This document shows, piece after piece, positions 1 through 11,508 of a stretch of DNA of 64,000 bases. Every line of letters starts with the position of its first letter. Positions within the stretch are counted from its first letter, which is position 1. A program made the position numbers and the translations under genes. The stretch covers positions 70,998,482-71,062,481 of the forward strand of contig CM077153.1 of NCBI GenBank assembly GCA_039583875.1, in the 5' to 3' direction. This DNA comes from Platanthera guangdongensis (lineage: Eukaryota; Streptophyta; Magnoliopsida; Asparagales; Orchidaceae). The notes below the pieces were generated by a model. It ran no database searches. It saw nothing but the letters and a program-made list of their open reading frames with translations, and was not told where the DNA came from.

Positions 1-970
1 ATAATGCCTTTAGGGTTTAAAATATCTAACATCCAACCTAGCATAAATCCTTCCCAGAAGCAAGTAAACAACCACAAATAGGAAAAAAAATAGCAGTTTA
101 AGTTCATACCCAGCATCGCAAGAAGCCACCAGTGGGCGTCAACAACCTGACACGAACCCACTGGTGAGTATGTATGTCTATACAGAAAGGTAAAGAACTA
201 CCTCACAAAAATCGGGGATCAGCTAACTCAGCTACCCAAGAGGCCACCAACAAGCCCCTCCAAAAGAACTAGCCGCTGAACTGGTTACAACCTGGACCTG
301 AGGCATTCAAGAAAAGAACACGTCAGCAACAAAATAATCAAAAAGGTAAATAGAGCATTAAATTTATGAGAAAATAAGAAGGGTTTACCAACCCGGCAAC
401 AACTGCTATAAGCAAAAGAAAGGGGATGACAGTAAGAAAAGAGCACTGTCTAAAGCACAGCAAAGCACACCAAGTGCGAGCAATAAAAGCAATATGCCCT
501 ACCAAAAGAGCCTGCAATAGCATCAAGACATATACATATATGCCAAAAGAAGAATCCATAGAATAGGAAAGGTACTAACAGTCCTAACACGTGGGTTAAT
601 GGCGGTGTTCAAAACATGGATCTGAATACATAACCAAAACTGGATCGAAAAAGCGCCAAGGGGTCAAACAGTGGCAGCACTAGGGTCCCACACACGCCAA
701 CCCAAACCGGGGCAAAATGCGGTGGTCACAGCTCTCCACATAAAACCACCCCTCCAGAGGCCACCAAAACTCCACCACCTGCCACAACCCAAGAGTCGGC
801 ATGCAAAAATTAGCCGAGCACCCAATACCCCCCTTGGGAAAAGTCACACTAATAATCCTAAAGAAACACACGAACCCAAGGCAAAAACGTCGGGTTCAAC
901 CGACGCGGCCTTGCACGCCTAACCCGAACTAACTTCGAGTCTTACCTGACCCAAAACTGGCACAGCAACA

Positions 971-1456
971 GGTGTCGACACGATGTGTCGACACCACAAC
1001 AGGTCGGTGTCGACACAATGTGTCGACACCACAACAGGCCGGTGTCGACACAAGGTGTCGACACCACAACAGGCCGGTGTCGACACAAAGTGTCGACACT
1101 ACTGCGGCCAGTGTCGACACAAGGTCTCGACACTACCGCGGCCGGTGTCGACACAAAGTGTCGACACTACTGCGGCCGGTGTCGACACAAGGTGTCGACA
1201 CTACCGCAGCCAGTGTCGACACAATGTGTCGACACCTCGACTGGCCGGTGTCGACACAAAGTGTCGACACCCCGACTGGCCAGTGTCGACACAAAGTGTC
1301 GACACCCTGACTGGCCGGTGTCGACACAAAGTGTCGACACCTCGACAGGCCGGTGTCGACACAAAGTGTCGACATCCTGACTGGCCGGTGTCGACACAAA
1401 GTGTCGACACCGCGACTGGCCGGTGTAGACACAAAGTGTCGACACCCCGACTGGCC
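971..1456. repeat. Tandem array of 14 palindromic units of 34-35 bp
   Basis: Units start at 971, 1006, 1041, 1076, 1110, 1144, 1178, 1212, 1247, 1282, 1317, 1352, 1387 and 1422; a partial unit follows at 1457. Each unit has two copies of the perfect palindrome GTGTCGACAC separated by 2-4 nt, then a linker of about 10 nt. The pair forms a near-perfect dyad of about 25 bp. Linkers fall into three blocks: CACAACAGGCC types, then CTGCGGCC types, then CGACTGGCC types, as expected from local duplication. Both strands lack stops over several hundred bases only because the palindrome has none. Confidence 0.95.
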
Positions 1457-2034
1457 GGTGCCCAGTCCCACTCGACACTAGCGCCAGACCCAGCAACCAA
1501 CCAAAACAAGAACAAAACGCCTCTCTAAAATTTCATCATCTATCTGCAATTGCTAACTACTCAACCCGAACCGTACCAAATCCGTCCCTATTAGACACAT
1601 TCTCTCAGGAAAACTAAGATTTAACTAGAACTTCTCTACACTAACAACAGTATAATCGGGGACGAATCCTAGAGTACACCTAGGATCTAAGCAGGAGAGA
1701 TATAGAATTTAATCAAGAAGAAAACAAGGATCAGCCTTGGCAAGGACGAGGGAGAATCACTTGCCTCAATACCAGCAAAGCTTGGTCGGCCACTTCCCTC
1801 ACTCTCGGATCTAGCCGCAGAGCACCAAGCCGAGGAACTGAAGGAATGCAGATCCAAGCGAGAGCAATCCAGATCCACTCTCGAAATCGAATTTCGACCG
1901 CTAAATCTCCAGGAATCGGCATTCGAAGGCTAGGGTAGTCCGGCGGCTCTCTTCCTCTCGTACAGGCGGCCGCTTCTTCCAAGAAGCGACAATGAAAAGA
2001 GACAATGAACCGAGCCCTAATTTCTAACCTAAGG

Positions 2035-2043
2035 CTATTTATA
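2035..2043 (-). promoter_or_regulatory. TATA box of the reverse-strand LTR
   Basis: The reverse strand reads TATAAATAG, a good plant TATA box about 385 nt inside the LTR. CT-rich leader-like sequence follows. Function is inferred. Confidence 0.5.
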
Positions 2044-2425
2044 AGCATCAGTTTTAATAATCAATACATATTAATTACTTGCAATATCAAAATGATGTGA
2101 GAACCGAAACATCTCCAAAATTGATGAAATTCACATCGCAGCTAAAAAACCAAGCTACGAACACAACTACAAAGTCGAAATTAGCATCCGACGAACAAAA
2201 CTCAGGATATCACCACCCGAAGCCAAAACATAAGCATTCCCTAAGAGGCCCAACCGAGTCACCAAACAGACACCGGCTAGCTGGGGAATCTTGCTAACAG
2301 GATACAACCAGGCTACCCAAGGAACCCTAAGAGCTAAGACTACGCTCTACAACGGCAAAAAGCCGGAAATACGTCATCGTAACGCCAACCAAAGATCAAA
2401 CAAAACACAGAAAACCGGGGGCGTT

Positions 2426-4065
2426 ACATACACGGCCTGTGATACGGGCGTGTCACAGGGCCTTGTCCTGTTCGGTGTAAATTGATTGTATGTCACCTGA
2501 GATACACGACCGCAGACACAGTCGTGTCCAAAGGCATGTCAGGTCACACAACCTGTGATACAGTTGTGTCATGTGGTTGTGTACTGTTCTGAATGAGTCG
2601 GTTGTGTGCCGCTTAAGGTACACGGCCTGTGACACAGGCGTGTCACAGGCCGTGTTAGCCAAAATTAAGACCGTTGTGGCAACATTGTGGCCATCCATTT
2701 TCTTCTGCTGGGATCTAATGGCCCAGGCTTCTCCCTTCTACTTTAAGGCCGAGAATGAGAAGAGAATTCTCATTTGATCTTGAGCCATTCTCTTTCTAAG
2801 AAGCTAGAGAGAAGAGAGAGCAAGGAGGATGAGGAGAGGGGAGTCGACCACTAGTGGAGCTGCAGAGTTTCGATTCAAGATCCGAGGCCAGATCTGTGGA
2901 GGCAAGGCCGCTGCGGTGCTTTCCAACCGGCTAGATGTCCATGGATCTCAAGAAGTTGTCAACGGTAACGATCTTTCTACCTTGGACATGTGAAGTCCTT
3001 GATTTGGCATACACATATGTTTTCTCCCACCAAAAGGTGACTTCATAGGGGATTCCTTGGGTTGATTCTGGAGATCCCCATGATGTCTTGCATGTAGATC
3101 CGAAAACGTGAAGTACGGAATAGGCATACTGTGTGAAGCCCATCTGGACAGGTTGGTCTGTATTGGTGATGTTTTCTGTTGCACCCCGGAGAAGACTCCA
3201 TGTATGAATGACTATCCAGTAGCAGGAAGTACTGGAGTGAACGTCCACGAAACGACCCACTAACTGCTTGTGCTACATGCGATGAATGATCAGGTTAGGA
3301 TAAGGGATGGATAGTGAGTTTTGTCGCTAATGCCGGGCAAGAGTGGGTGCCACTGGCGATAGCTCCTAGTTAACCTGTGATTGTGAAGCCAGTCCTTCGG
3401 GGACACTATGGCTATTTGTGAGCTTGATGAGCTCTTTACAAGTCCTCGTGCCGAACGGAAAAGGGGATGCCGACCCGCGTTTGTCTTTGCATTGAACTAA
3501 CGGTTTGAGCAACGGGCAAAGGCTAAAATGTATTCGGGTTATCTTCCATGAGTTCCTAGGTGCCTAGAACTCGGCAGAAGTCTTAGGCCTGCGTGTACGA
3601 TACTTTGGGGGGCTACGGGCCAATCCCGGGTCATTATAAGACTAAGTCTCCAGCTGACTGCCATGGAGCAAAATGCTCAAGTTTGCCATTAGGTTTCGGG
3701 CCTTGAATGGCGGTGGGCGACTAAGTTATCTGGTACACCAATAATGTGCCCTGAGTGCACGGAACGTCAGGCCGCATGGACGACGTTTGTGATTTGTGAA
3801 TTGTGCGTCAGCGCACATTAAGTACTATATCTGCTTGTTCTTTGTTATGCCTGCAGGGAAGAAATGCCACTACCCCGGGTAAGGGGTAGGATTGTTATAA
3901 GTTGGTCAGCTGAGCGCTGACCGTTGCATTGTTTTCCACCATTTCGGTGCACTATCCGGTGTAGGTGCAGGTGAGACGAGCGAGAACAGGGGACTTAAAC
4001 CCTTGATGTTGTTGTCTCTGCCGCTGCTTCTATGCTGGCCGTAGAAAGCCAAAGAAGTGTATATG
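2426..4065 (+). repeat. E0 5' LTR, left part (truncated start)
   Basis: This aligns by eye with the E0 3' LTR from about 26167 onward. It holds degenerate acacggcc..gtgtc hairpins (2428-2680), then a putative first exon and donor near 2935-2964, then a long non-coding stretch. The 5' copy keeps about 125 bp near 2640-2760 that the 3' copy has lost. It continues at 14141 after T1. No gene lies in it. Confidence 0.8.
2935..2964 (+). CDS. E0 putative gag exon 1 (in LTR)
   Basis: An ATG opens ten codons (MSMDLKKLST) ending exactly at a GTAACG donor, in phase 0. The 3' LTR equivalent (26525) reads MYMDLKRSSR followed by GTAATG. The E0 gag frame from 14680, after a TAG acceptor, is also phase 0. 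T1 and T3 share this arrangement. Splicing is inferred from sequence only. Confidence 0.5.
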
Positions 4066-4141
4066 TGTAACACCCCAAAATTTGAGAGAGGGTCGACCAG
4101 CATTTTCTGGCCAAGTTTAGTTTCTAGCAGGGGGCACACGG

Positions 4142-4472
4142 CCTGGGACACGGGCGTGTCCTAGGGATTTTCAGGCTCCCGTCGACGTTTTTGTCGAGAG
4201 GTTGACGAATTTCGCTCGACGATGTGTCGAGACAAGGCACACGGCTTGAGACACGGGTGTGTCTCAGGGCGTGTCGAGCCCATGTCGTCGATCGGTCCGG
4301 GGAGTCGACGATTTTAGCTCGACGATGTGTCAAGACAGGGCACACGGCCTAGGACACGGGCGTGTCCAAGGCCTTGTCAGTTAGTTGACGAACTTCGCTC
4401 GACGAAGTTCACTCGACGTGTGTCGAGTGTCAAGACCGGTGCACACGGCCTGTGACACGGGCGTGTCACAGG
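4142..4472 (+). repeat. Covarying hairpin array in T1 U3
   Basis: Four hairpins share arms of the form CCTNNGACACG/CGTGTCNNAGG or close variants. Here 4142 is GG with one mismatch, 4245 is AG/CT, 4348 is AGG with an A/A mismatch, and 4449 is TG/CA and perfect. The 3' LTR copy at 11688-11711 is a perfect AG/CT stem. TCGACGA-rich spacers separate them. Confidence 0.85.
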
Positions 4473-5070
4473 GCGTGTCTCGCTTGGTCGACGAACTTCG
4501 CTCGACGAAGTGTCGAGACAGTGAACGCGGCCTGGAGCCCAGGCGTGTTAAGGTAGACACGGGTAAGGACACGGGCGTGTCCAGTACCCGTGTAGTTCTC
4601 GGGTTGTTATCGGGGCTGTGTCGATAGAGGCACACGACCGACAACACGTCCGTGTCAGCAGGGACACGGGCGTGTCGGGTTGAACACGGGCATGTCAGAT
4701 GCCCGTATGTCATTCCAGGCGCGTCGATTCGGGACGGCGAATGGGGGACACGGCCTTGGACACGGCCGTGTCACAAGCCGTGTTCGGCCCATGTGTTTTA
4801 TTTTTCAGGCGGATCGTGGCCATTCTTTCCCTTATTTTGGGATCTGACGGTTCAGGACTGATCTTGGGGAGTTAAGTCCGAGATTAGGGTTAGAAACCCT
4901 CATCCTTCTCCAAGCTTTCTCTTACTAAAATTCTAGAGAGAAGGGAGAGCAAGGAAGAAGGCGAAGTAGAGATCCGGCTGTTGGAGATGCTTCGGTGCTC
5001 CAAATCGCGAGCCGAGTCCAGATCCGTGGAGGCTAGATCTTTGCGAAGGTTTTCATCTGGCTATTTCTCC

Positions 5071-5094
5071 ATGGCTAGGAAGAGGAGTCGGAAG
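5071..5094 (+). CDS. T1 putative gag exon 1 (in LTR), MARKRSRK
   Basis: ATG (context TCCATGG) opens eight codons encoding a very basic peptide and ends at AAG followed by GTAACG, a strong plant-type donor, in phase 0. The proposed acceptor is at 6831 (TTTTCCTGAAG), after which the gag frame is open from 6832 although it has no ATG between its upstream stop (6784) and the gag core. The intron would be 5095-6831. The same layout occurs in T3, E0 and the solo LTR. The 3' LTR copy is at 12514. Confidence 0.6.
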
Positions 5095-6692
5095 GTAACG
5101 ACACTTCTCCTCTCAGTTTTAGGATGCACGTTCTAGCATCTTTCTTTTCTGGTTTTTAGGCACCAAACACTCAAATGAGAGGGGTTTGGCTCACTAAGGT
5201 TCAAGAGGAACCTCCGGGTCGATTGAGTCCGTCCCCGGCATGTTTTTGCATTAGAGATCCACTCCGTTAGTGGATTAGGGATGGTGTGTGAAGCCGTAGT
5301 CGTGACCGTTAGTCCGACTCGGTGATGTTGCATACGAGCTTTAAGGATTCGTAGAGATCCGTTGCGGCAAGATGTCGTTTGTGATGTGATGATGTTTTCC
5401 CCTTTTTCTCGAGTAAGTAAGTGTAGTCGGAACCGGAAAAGATTAGCTCCTCAATGGTGGTAGACGGTTTCCTTGGTGGACAAGGTTAGCTCCACATGAG
5501 CGGTAGATGGTTTCCTTGGTGGACAAGGTTAGCTCCGCATGAGTGGTAGATGGTTTCCTTGGTGCGCGGGAACGCTGCAGTACAAATGAGGGACTAGGGT
5601 GGAATTGTCTTGGTTTGTGATGTGCCAAGGCGTGGTTGTATCTTCGTGGTCGGCTGGCTATCCCGTGATGTACACGTCATGTGCGGAGAGTGTCCTGGCG
5701 AGACTAGTCCCCTTCTGTGAGACTGACGAGAATGCCAAGCATGGGGGTAAGCCCGGGCAATGAGGCCATGTGCGGGTGGGGTCCAGCAAGGCTTCTTAGA
5801 ATCGGTCAGTTGTGTTTGTTGGAATCCTGATATGAGACGTCAGATCTTGCAGGCAAGCCCGGGTCTAAGACCTTGAGCGGGTGGGGCCTTGGCAAGAGTT
5901 CCATGTGGCGGCTTGTGTGCCGATGGAGGGAATTGTGTTTCCCTTTTGTTTGCGGCTTTATTCCAATAGGGAAACGATGAGTACCCAATTGATGTGATGT
6001 TGTGCTAGATGCATACGCTATAGGGTGCCTTGGGTGAAGCCCGGGTCGTTGCATACATATTGCATAAGTAGGCCCCTTTTTATTATGTGCTCAACTAGTA
6101 GAGAACGTGTATGTTGTTTGAGACATCCAAGCTTGTTCTTAATGTATTTCTTATTTATATTTATATGTCGCATACGAAGTGCTGACTTGCAGGTTGGAGG
6201 GTTCCTCGGGGTCCGTTAGGGGCGGCCGGGAGGAGATGTGTTTGTTACACAGTTTGAGGTCAACCTTTGCTGACCCACGTTACTAATAATTTTTATAGGG
6301 CAAGGATCAAAAGTAGGTGCTAGCTCGCTGACCAGAAAGGCCTAAGCCTCATGAAGTGTTCCCCTCTTTTGTAACTCTACTTATGATGTTGTATGTTTGA
6401 GACTCTTGTTGTCCGGCTTGCACGCCGAGGTAGACTAGGAGTGCTTATGCACTTTCATGACTTTTGTATTATGTGAGTTTGGACTCTCCTTTGTTGTAAG
6501 GCCATAAGGCCATCGTTTATTCTCTAGTAGTGGTGGATAACTTCTAGTCGTGCTTGTGTTTCTGCTGTGTTGTGCAAAGAGTTTTGAGCGTTGGTAGTTA
6601 TATCATCTTATAATTCTAAAGATGTGGCGTCCGTATGTTGTGGGGCCCCGGCCGGACCCATATTATACGGTCATTACAGGGGAGGTGTTACA

Positions 6693-6708
6693 ATTTGCTA
6701 TCAGAGGG
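6693..6708 (+). other. T1 primer-binding site
   Basis: ATTTGCTATCAGAGGG directly follows the LTR. It matches the initiator Met-tRNA complement (TGGTATCAGAGC) with substitutions. Confidence 0.85.
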
Positions 6709-6831
6709 AGGTTAGATTCAAGGTCAGTGCGTAGAGAAGTTATCCACATAAGAGTAACGTGGGACCATGAGTGTCTTTATGTTTAAGTCTTGAGATTAGA
6801 GACTGATCCCTTGTTTCTTGTTTTCCTGAAG

Positions 6832-7993
6832 AGTGCAAGCAATGAGGCAGGTACGTCGAGAGAAAGAGAAGAACTTTCGGCGAGCAGTGCCACTGCTCCA
6901 GGTCTTTTGGGCACGGGTGTAAACCCGGCCGACTTCTGCCGCATGCTTGCATAAGCGATGGTGGCAGCCCAAGCTGCAGCGGCAGCTCAGGTAGCAACCC
7001 CTGCTACACCGGACACGGCGACGGCCGTTCCATGCGGAGAAGCCAGGCGAGTGGAGCCTTTGGCAGAAAGGGTGGTTGTCGGACACAGAGATCGGCACAT
7101 GAAGTATTTCTTGAGCTTCCATCCCCCGTCGTTCAAGGGAGTTGGTACGCCAACGGATGCGGAGGATTGGTGGGTTCAAATTCAAGAGCTTTTGAGGGCG
7201 GCAGAGACGCCTGGAGAAAAAAAATCTGAGTATGCGACGTTCATGTTGGAAGGAGATGCCAAGTTATGGTGGGTGAGCCATAGCGGCCGTCAGTTCCCTG
7301 GACGCACCCCATCGATGGAGGAGTTTGGGGATGCTTTTCTAAAGAGGTACATACCCGTTTCTACACGGTTGGCCATTCAGAGGCAGTTTCTGCACTTAAT
7401 GCAGCGCGACGAGACGGTGGACGAGTATGTGCTGGACTTCACCCGGTTGGGTCGTTACACGGGAACGACGATGGCAGATGATGTAGAGAGGGATAACCTC
7501 TTCTACCAGGGGCTGAGGGAGAATCTGAGGAAACCCCTCATTTCCATGAAGAGGGCCAGTTTTAATGAGCTTGTCGAGGCGGCCAGGATGTTGGAAAGTG
7601 ATCTGGAGCGAACCCAACATCGTAAGAGTTTCACTCCCAAGCAAGGGGAAGGGAAGCCTCCCCAATCCCAGGGAAAGTCTGAAGGGAGTAGGTGGAGGAG
7701 AAAGCCTCACACTTCCAGGTCCGGTAAGAAGAGCAGGTGGACGCCTGGAGGTTCTCACTCTAGGGGACCACCGACGTGCTACAACTGCGGTAAGGTGGGG
7801 CACATAGCTCGTGTTTGTCCTCAAGGAGGAGCAGAGCAAGGGACAAGGCAGGAGTAGACTGTGCGCTCCGGCCCCAGTGCCGCAGAGAAAGGAAAGATGG
7901 CGGAGTCAAGCGCTTCTCGGTTCCAACCGGTGCAACCATGGTCCTACAACCTTGGACAGTAGGAAGCGATCCGCCAAACCGATGTGGTGACAG
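6832..7993 (+). pseudogene. gag: T1 gag, exon 2, with stop codons
   Basis: This is the structural Gag of a Tekay-type element. The long open part is 6958-7857. It shows the retrotransposon gag domain (SFHPPSFKG, AEDWW, EGDAKLWW, FTRLGRYTG at about residues 50-160 of that part), a basic region, and one CCHC zinc knuckle (CYNCGKVGHIARVC, 7779-7820) for RNA binding. In-frame stops fall at 6952, 7855 and about 7951. The frame is otherwise continuous from the proposed acceptor (6831) to the gag-pol donor (7993), so these are point mutations. It has no usable ATG upstream of the core, which fits a spliced first exon. Confidence 0.85.
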
Positions 7994-8064
7994 GTATGAG
8001 GAAATTTAAGTGTAAATTTTGCGCTTCATACTTTTAGACTTTTTGTGTGACGTCTATGTTGTAG
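7994..8064 (+). other. T1 putative gag-pol intron, 71 nt
   Basis: The donor is ACAG|GTATGAG and the acceptor TATGTTGTAG|G; the interior is T-rich and the phase is 1. Splicing joins the gag frame to the pol frame just before the protease. Retention hits TAG within about 15 codons. T3 has the same junction with the same flanking residues (VVTG). Confidence 0.65.
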
Positions 8065-11000
8065 GTTTCGTATTAGTGTCTGGATACCCCACTAGGGTAT
8101 TGTTCGATACAGGAGCATCGCACTCCTTTCTTGCGGAGAGCTTCGTCCAGAGAATAGGAGTTGAGTCCTTCTTGGAGGACGCGGAGCTGAAAGTGCGCAT
8201 GCCCAATGGGTCATCCATGACCACCGTGGCCAAAGGGCGCATCTGTTGGGAGCTGGACGGAGTTGACTTCATTTTGGTAGCAGCGGTTTTACCATTGGTT
8301 TAGTTCGATGTCATTTTGGGCATGGACTGGATTGCAGAGCAGCGCGCCAGTATTGATTGCTTATCTAAGGTATTGACCCTAAGGAGCAAAGGTTAGGCGG
8401 AAGTCAAATTCGAGGGCCTTTGTGGAGTTGCCTATTCCCTAATTTTGGCCATGCAATTGATGCAGGCGGTTAACCAGGGTGGTGTAGCGCTTGTAGCGTT
8501 ATTGGAGGTTCGTCTCTTCCAGTTGTCTATTGAGGAGGTGCCCGTGGTGGCAGAGTTCAAGGATGTGTTTCCAGATGAACTTCCTGGAGCGCCTCCTCGG
8601 CGGGAGATCGACTTCTCGATCGAGTTGGTGCCAGAGGCTAGGCCGGTGTCACGTCCTCCGTTTAGGATGGCACCAAAGGAGTTGTCTGAACTCAAAGTAC
8701 AGTTACAGGAACTGTTGGAGCAATGGTATATTAGACCCAGTTCTTCGCCGTGGAGAGCGCCAGTGTTGTTTGTAAGGAAGAAAGACGGTAGTATGCGGCT
8801 GTGCATAGACTACCGAGAGCTGAACAAACTGACCGTTAAGAATAAGTATCTGATTCCTCGGATAGACGACTTGTTCGACAAGTTAGTGGGGTCAGTTGTG
8901 TACTCAAAATTGGACTTGAAGTCAGGCTATTATCAGTTGCGAATTCGGAACGAAGACATACCCAAGACTGCTTTTGGTATGAGGTATGGACACTTTGAGT
9001 TTACGGTGATGCCGTTCGGGCTGAAGAACGTGCCTTCTGTGTTCGTGGACCTTGTGAATCGGGTATTTCGGGAATACTTAGATTCTTTTGTGGTTGTCTT
9101 CATCGATGACATCTTGGTGCATTCCAAATCGGAAGTGGAGCATGAGACCCACTTGAGAGTGATCTTGCAAGTGTTGAGGGAGAATCACTTGTATGCAAAA
9201 TTCTCAAAGTGCGAGTTCTGGTTAGCGAAAGTGGCATTTTTGGGCCACGTGATTAGTGGGGATGGGGTGGCAGTGAATCCAACAAAAGTGGAAGCCATCA
9301 GAGATTGGCCAGTTTTGAGGACCGTGGCGGAAGTCCGATGTTTTCTTGGACTAGCCGGGTATTATAGGTGATTCGTGGAGAATTTTTCGCGGATAGCTCT
9401 ACCCCTCACCTCACTCACTCGTAAAGATCATAAGTTTGTGTGGACTCAGGAGTGCAGTCAATCATTCGAAGCACTAAAGGAGAGACTGATGATGGATCCA
9501 ATCCTAAGTCTACCGCAAGGGACCGAGAGATTTCAGATCTTCAGTGACACATCGGGATGCGGTTTGGGTTGCGTTTTGGTGCAACATGTCAAGGTGATAG
9601 CTTTTGGATCTAGACAGCTGAAGCCTCATGAGAGGAATTATCCCGTCCATGACTTGGAGTTGGCGGCGGTAATTTTTGCGTTGAAAATATGGAGACATTA
9701 TGTGTATGGTGCAAAGTTGGAGATCTTCACGGATCATAAAAGCCTGAAGTATCTCTTGGATCAAAAGGACTTGAACATGCGGCAATGCAGGTGGCTTGAG
9801 TTTCTCGGAGACTACGAGGTGGCGATTCAGTACACGCCAGGTAAAGACAATGTGGTGGCGGATGCCTTGAGTAGGAAGTACTCGGGGCAAGGGAATTGGA
9901 TCGAAGCTCATGATGAGCGGTTGGTACAGGAATGGGAGTCCCTTGGTTTGGAATATGTGGCGAGAGGCGAGTCCAGCATGGCTCGGTTGAACTGGATTGA
10001 AGTGCAGAACGACTTATGCGATCACATTCGGAAAGCGACTCGGTTGGATGTGGAGTTTCAACCATATGTGTTGGAGGCTCAAAAGGGAGAGATCAGCGCC
10101 TGGGAAATGATTGATGAGATTCTGAGGAAGGACGGAAGGGTTTGTATACCGCAGTTCGGCAAAATCCGTGAGGAGTTGATGTTTGAGGCTCACTTCACAA
10201 AGTACTCCATTCACTCGGGCAGTACAAAGAGGTACTTGGATATGAAGAAATCCTTTTGGTGGCCGGGGCTGAAGCGGGACGTAGCTTTGTATGTGAATCG
10301 TTGCCAAACTTGCGGCTTGGTTAAGGCCGAATGTTAGAAGCCGGGCGGGTTCCTGAAGCCCCTTCCAATCCCTGAATGGAAATTTGATGACATCTCCATG
10401 GATTTTCTACATGGTTTGCCTAGATCGCAGCAAGGTAATGATGTTATTTGGGTGATCGTGGATCACTTAACCAAAGTGGCCCACTTCATCCCAAATCGGA
10501 AGGAGGACAGCGTGGAGAAGCTGGTGGAGTTGTATGTTCGCAATATTGTGCGACTGCACGAGATTCCTAAGAGCATAGTCAGCGATCGAGATGGACGGTT
10601 TACGTCCAAGGACTAGAGATTGGTTCAGAAGAGTTTGGGCGCGAAGCTAAAGTTCAGCACGACGTTCCATCCTCAAACTGATGGGCAAACCGAAAGAACG
10701 AACCGTACTATGGAGGATATGCTGCGAATGTGCATTCTTGACTTCGGCAAGAAGTGGGAGGATCACCTCTTCATGGTGTAATTCGCGTACAATAACAGTT
10801 ATCAAGCAAGTATAAAAATGATGTCATACGAAGCTTTGTATGGGAGATGGTGTCGAACACCGATGTCTTGGATATAGGAGGGAGACACCAAAATTTTGGG
10901 AAATGAAGTGGTAGTTGACGCTTGTAAGTTGGTACGGACCATTCAAGAGCGTATGAAGGTGGCGCAAGACCGGCAAGCAAAATATTCTAATGCTCATCAC

Positions 11001-11450
11001 AGGAAGTTGGAGTTTACGCTAGGTGATTGGGTCTATTTGAAGATCAAGCCGTTCAAAGGCGTCTCACGGATTCGCCGACTCAAGAATTTGAGTCCAAGGT
11101 TTTTGGGGCCTTTTGAAATTGTTGAACGAGTGGGAGAAGAAGCCTATCGGTTGGCGTTGTCCGCGTAGTTGAGTGGACTGCATGACGTATTTCATGTCTC
11201 CGTCTTGAGGAAAGCATTGGTGGAGGCTAGTGTGGTGATCGAGCCGGCATCGGTGCCAATAGAAGAATATTTGAGGATGCGAGTCCGTCCAATTTCCATA
11301 GAGGACTCGGAGACTTGGCTGTTGCGGAATAAAGAGGTTAAACTCGTGAAAGTCCGGTGGGACAATTGCGGTCATGAGGAGCTCTCTTGGGAGCGAGAAC
11401 AAGCCATGCGGGAAGAGTATCCAGAGCTCTTCATTTCAGGTACCATTTAA
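8065..11450 (+). pseudogene. pol: T1 pol (protease, RT, RNase H, integrase, chromodomain), eight stops
   Basis: One frame holds all domains: protease with [10 protein letters not shown] (about 8100); RT with [14 protein letters not shown] (about 8790) and FIDDILVHS (about 9105); RNase H ending ADALSRK (about 9870); the integrase zinc-binding region; the DDE core ([29 protein letters not shown]); and the C-terminal GPF...LHDVFHVSVLRK with a chromodomain (VKVRWDNCGHEELSWERE, about 11350). In-frame stops lie at 8301, 8394, 9369, 10335, 10614, 10779, 10875 and 11166. There is no frameshift, so decay has been by point mutation. Intact T3 serves as the reference. Confidence 0.93.
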
Positions 11451-11472
11451 GCATTGTTTCCTTTTGCTTTGT

Positions 11473-11489
11473 AATTTCGGGACGAAATT
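11473..11489 (+). other. T1 3' UTR hairpin before the polypurine tract
   Basis: AATTTCG/CGAAATT arms flank GGA. The same element occurs at matching positions in E0 (25801-25819) and T3 (48492-48509). I recognise it as a widespread feature of plant chromovirus 3' ends. Confidence 0.75.
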
Positions 11490-11495
11490 CTTTTA

Positions 11496-11508
11496 ATGGG
11501 GGAAGAGT
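11496..11508 (+). other. T1 polypurine tract
   Basis: ATGGGGGAAGAGT lies immediately before the 3' LTR. It primes plus-strand DNA synthesis in this family. Confidence 0.85.

Larger units (their letters stand above)
1..2425 (-). mobile_element. Partial LTR of a reverse-strand TGTAAC-type gypsy element
   Basis: On the reverse strand this begins at 2425 with TGTAACGCCCCC, the LTR start seen in the other Tekay-type elements here. A TATA-like box lies about 385 nt in, followed by leader-like sequence and a 34-35 bp palindrome array. The rest of the LTR and element lies off the left edge. It abuts E0's 5' LTR, which lacks about 330 bp of its start compared with E0's 3' LTR, so this element probably inserted there. 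No coding region is supported; the reading frames over the array are artefacts of a stop-free repeat. The LTR identity is inferred from one terminus. Confidence 0.55.
4066..6692 (+). repeat. T1 5' LTR
   Basis: The first 750 bp hold a hairpin array (4142-4165, 4245-4268, 4348-4371, 4449-4472 and weaker ones), alternating with TCGACGA/CGAAG words. A likely promoter and leader (about 4800-5060) follow, then the proposed first exon at 5071-5094. At 5440-5560 there are three tandem copies of a unit of about 49 bp around GACAAGGTTAGCTCC. The rest is non-coding up to GTTACA. Confidence 0.93.

Noticed and set aside
971..1456. Possible CRISPR array, from regular 34-35 bp repeats
   Set aside because: No unique spacers; units are contiguous and palindromic; eukaryotic retrotransposon context.
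972..1528. Overlapping long open frames on both strands (up to 181 codons)
   Set aside because: They exist only because the repeat has no stop in most frames; translations are monotonous VDT/RHK repeats on both strands.
8301..11168. Nonsense codons in T1 as a methyl-cytosine deamination (RIP-like) signature
   Set aside because: Compared with T3, only some (10335, 10614) fit C-to-T or G-to-A; others (8301, 10779, 10875) are G-to-T. No clear bias.
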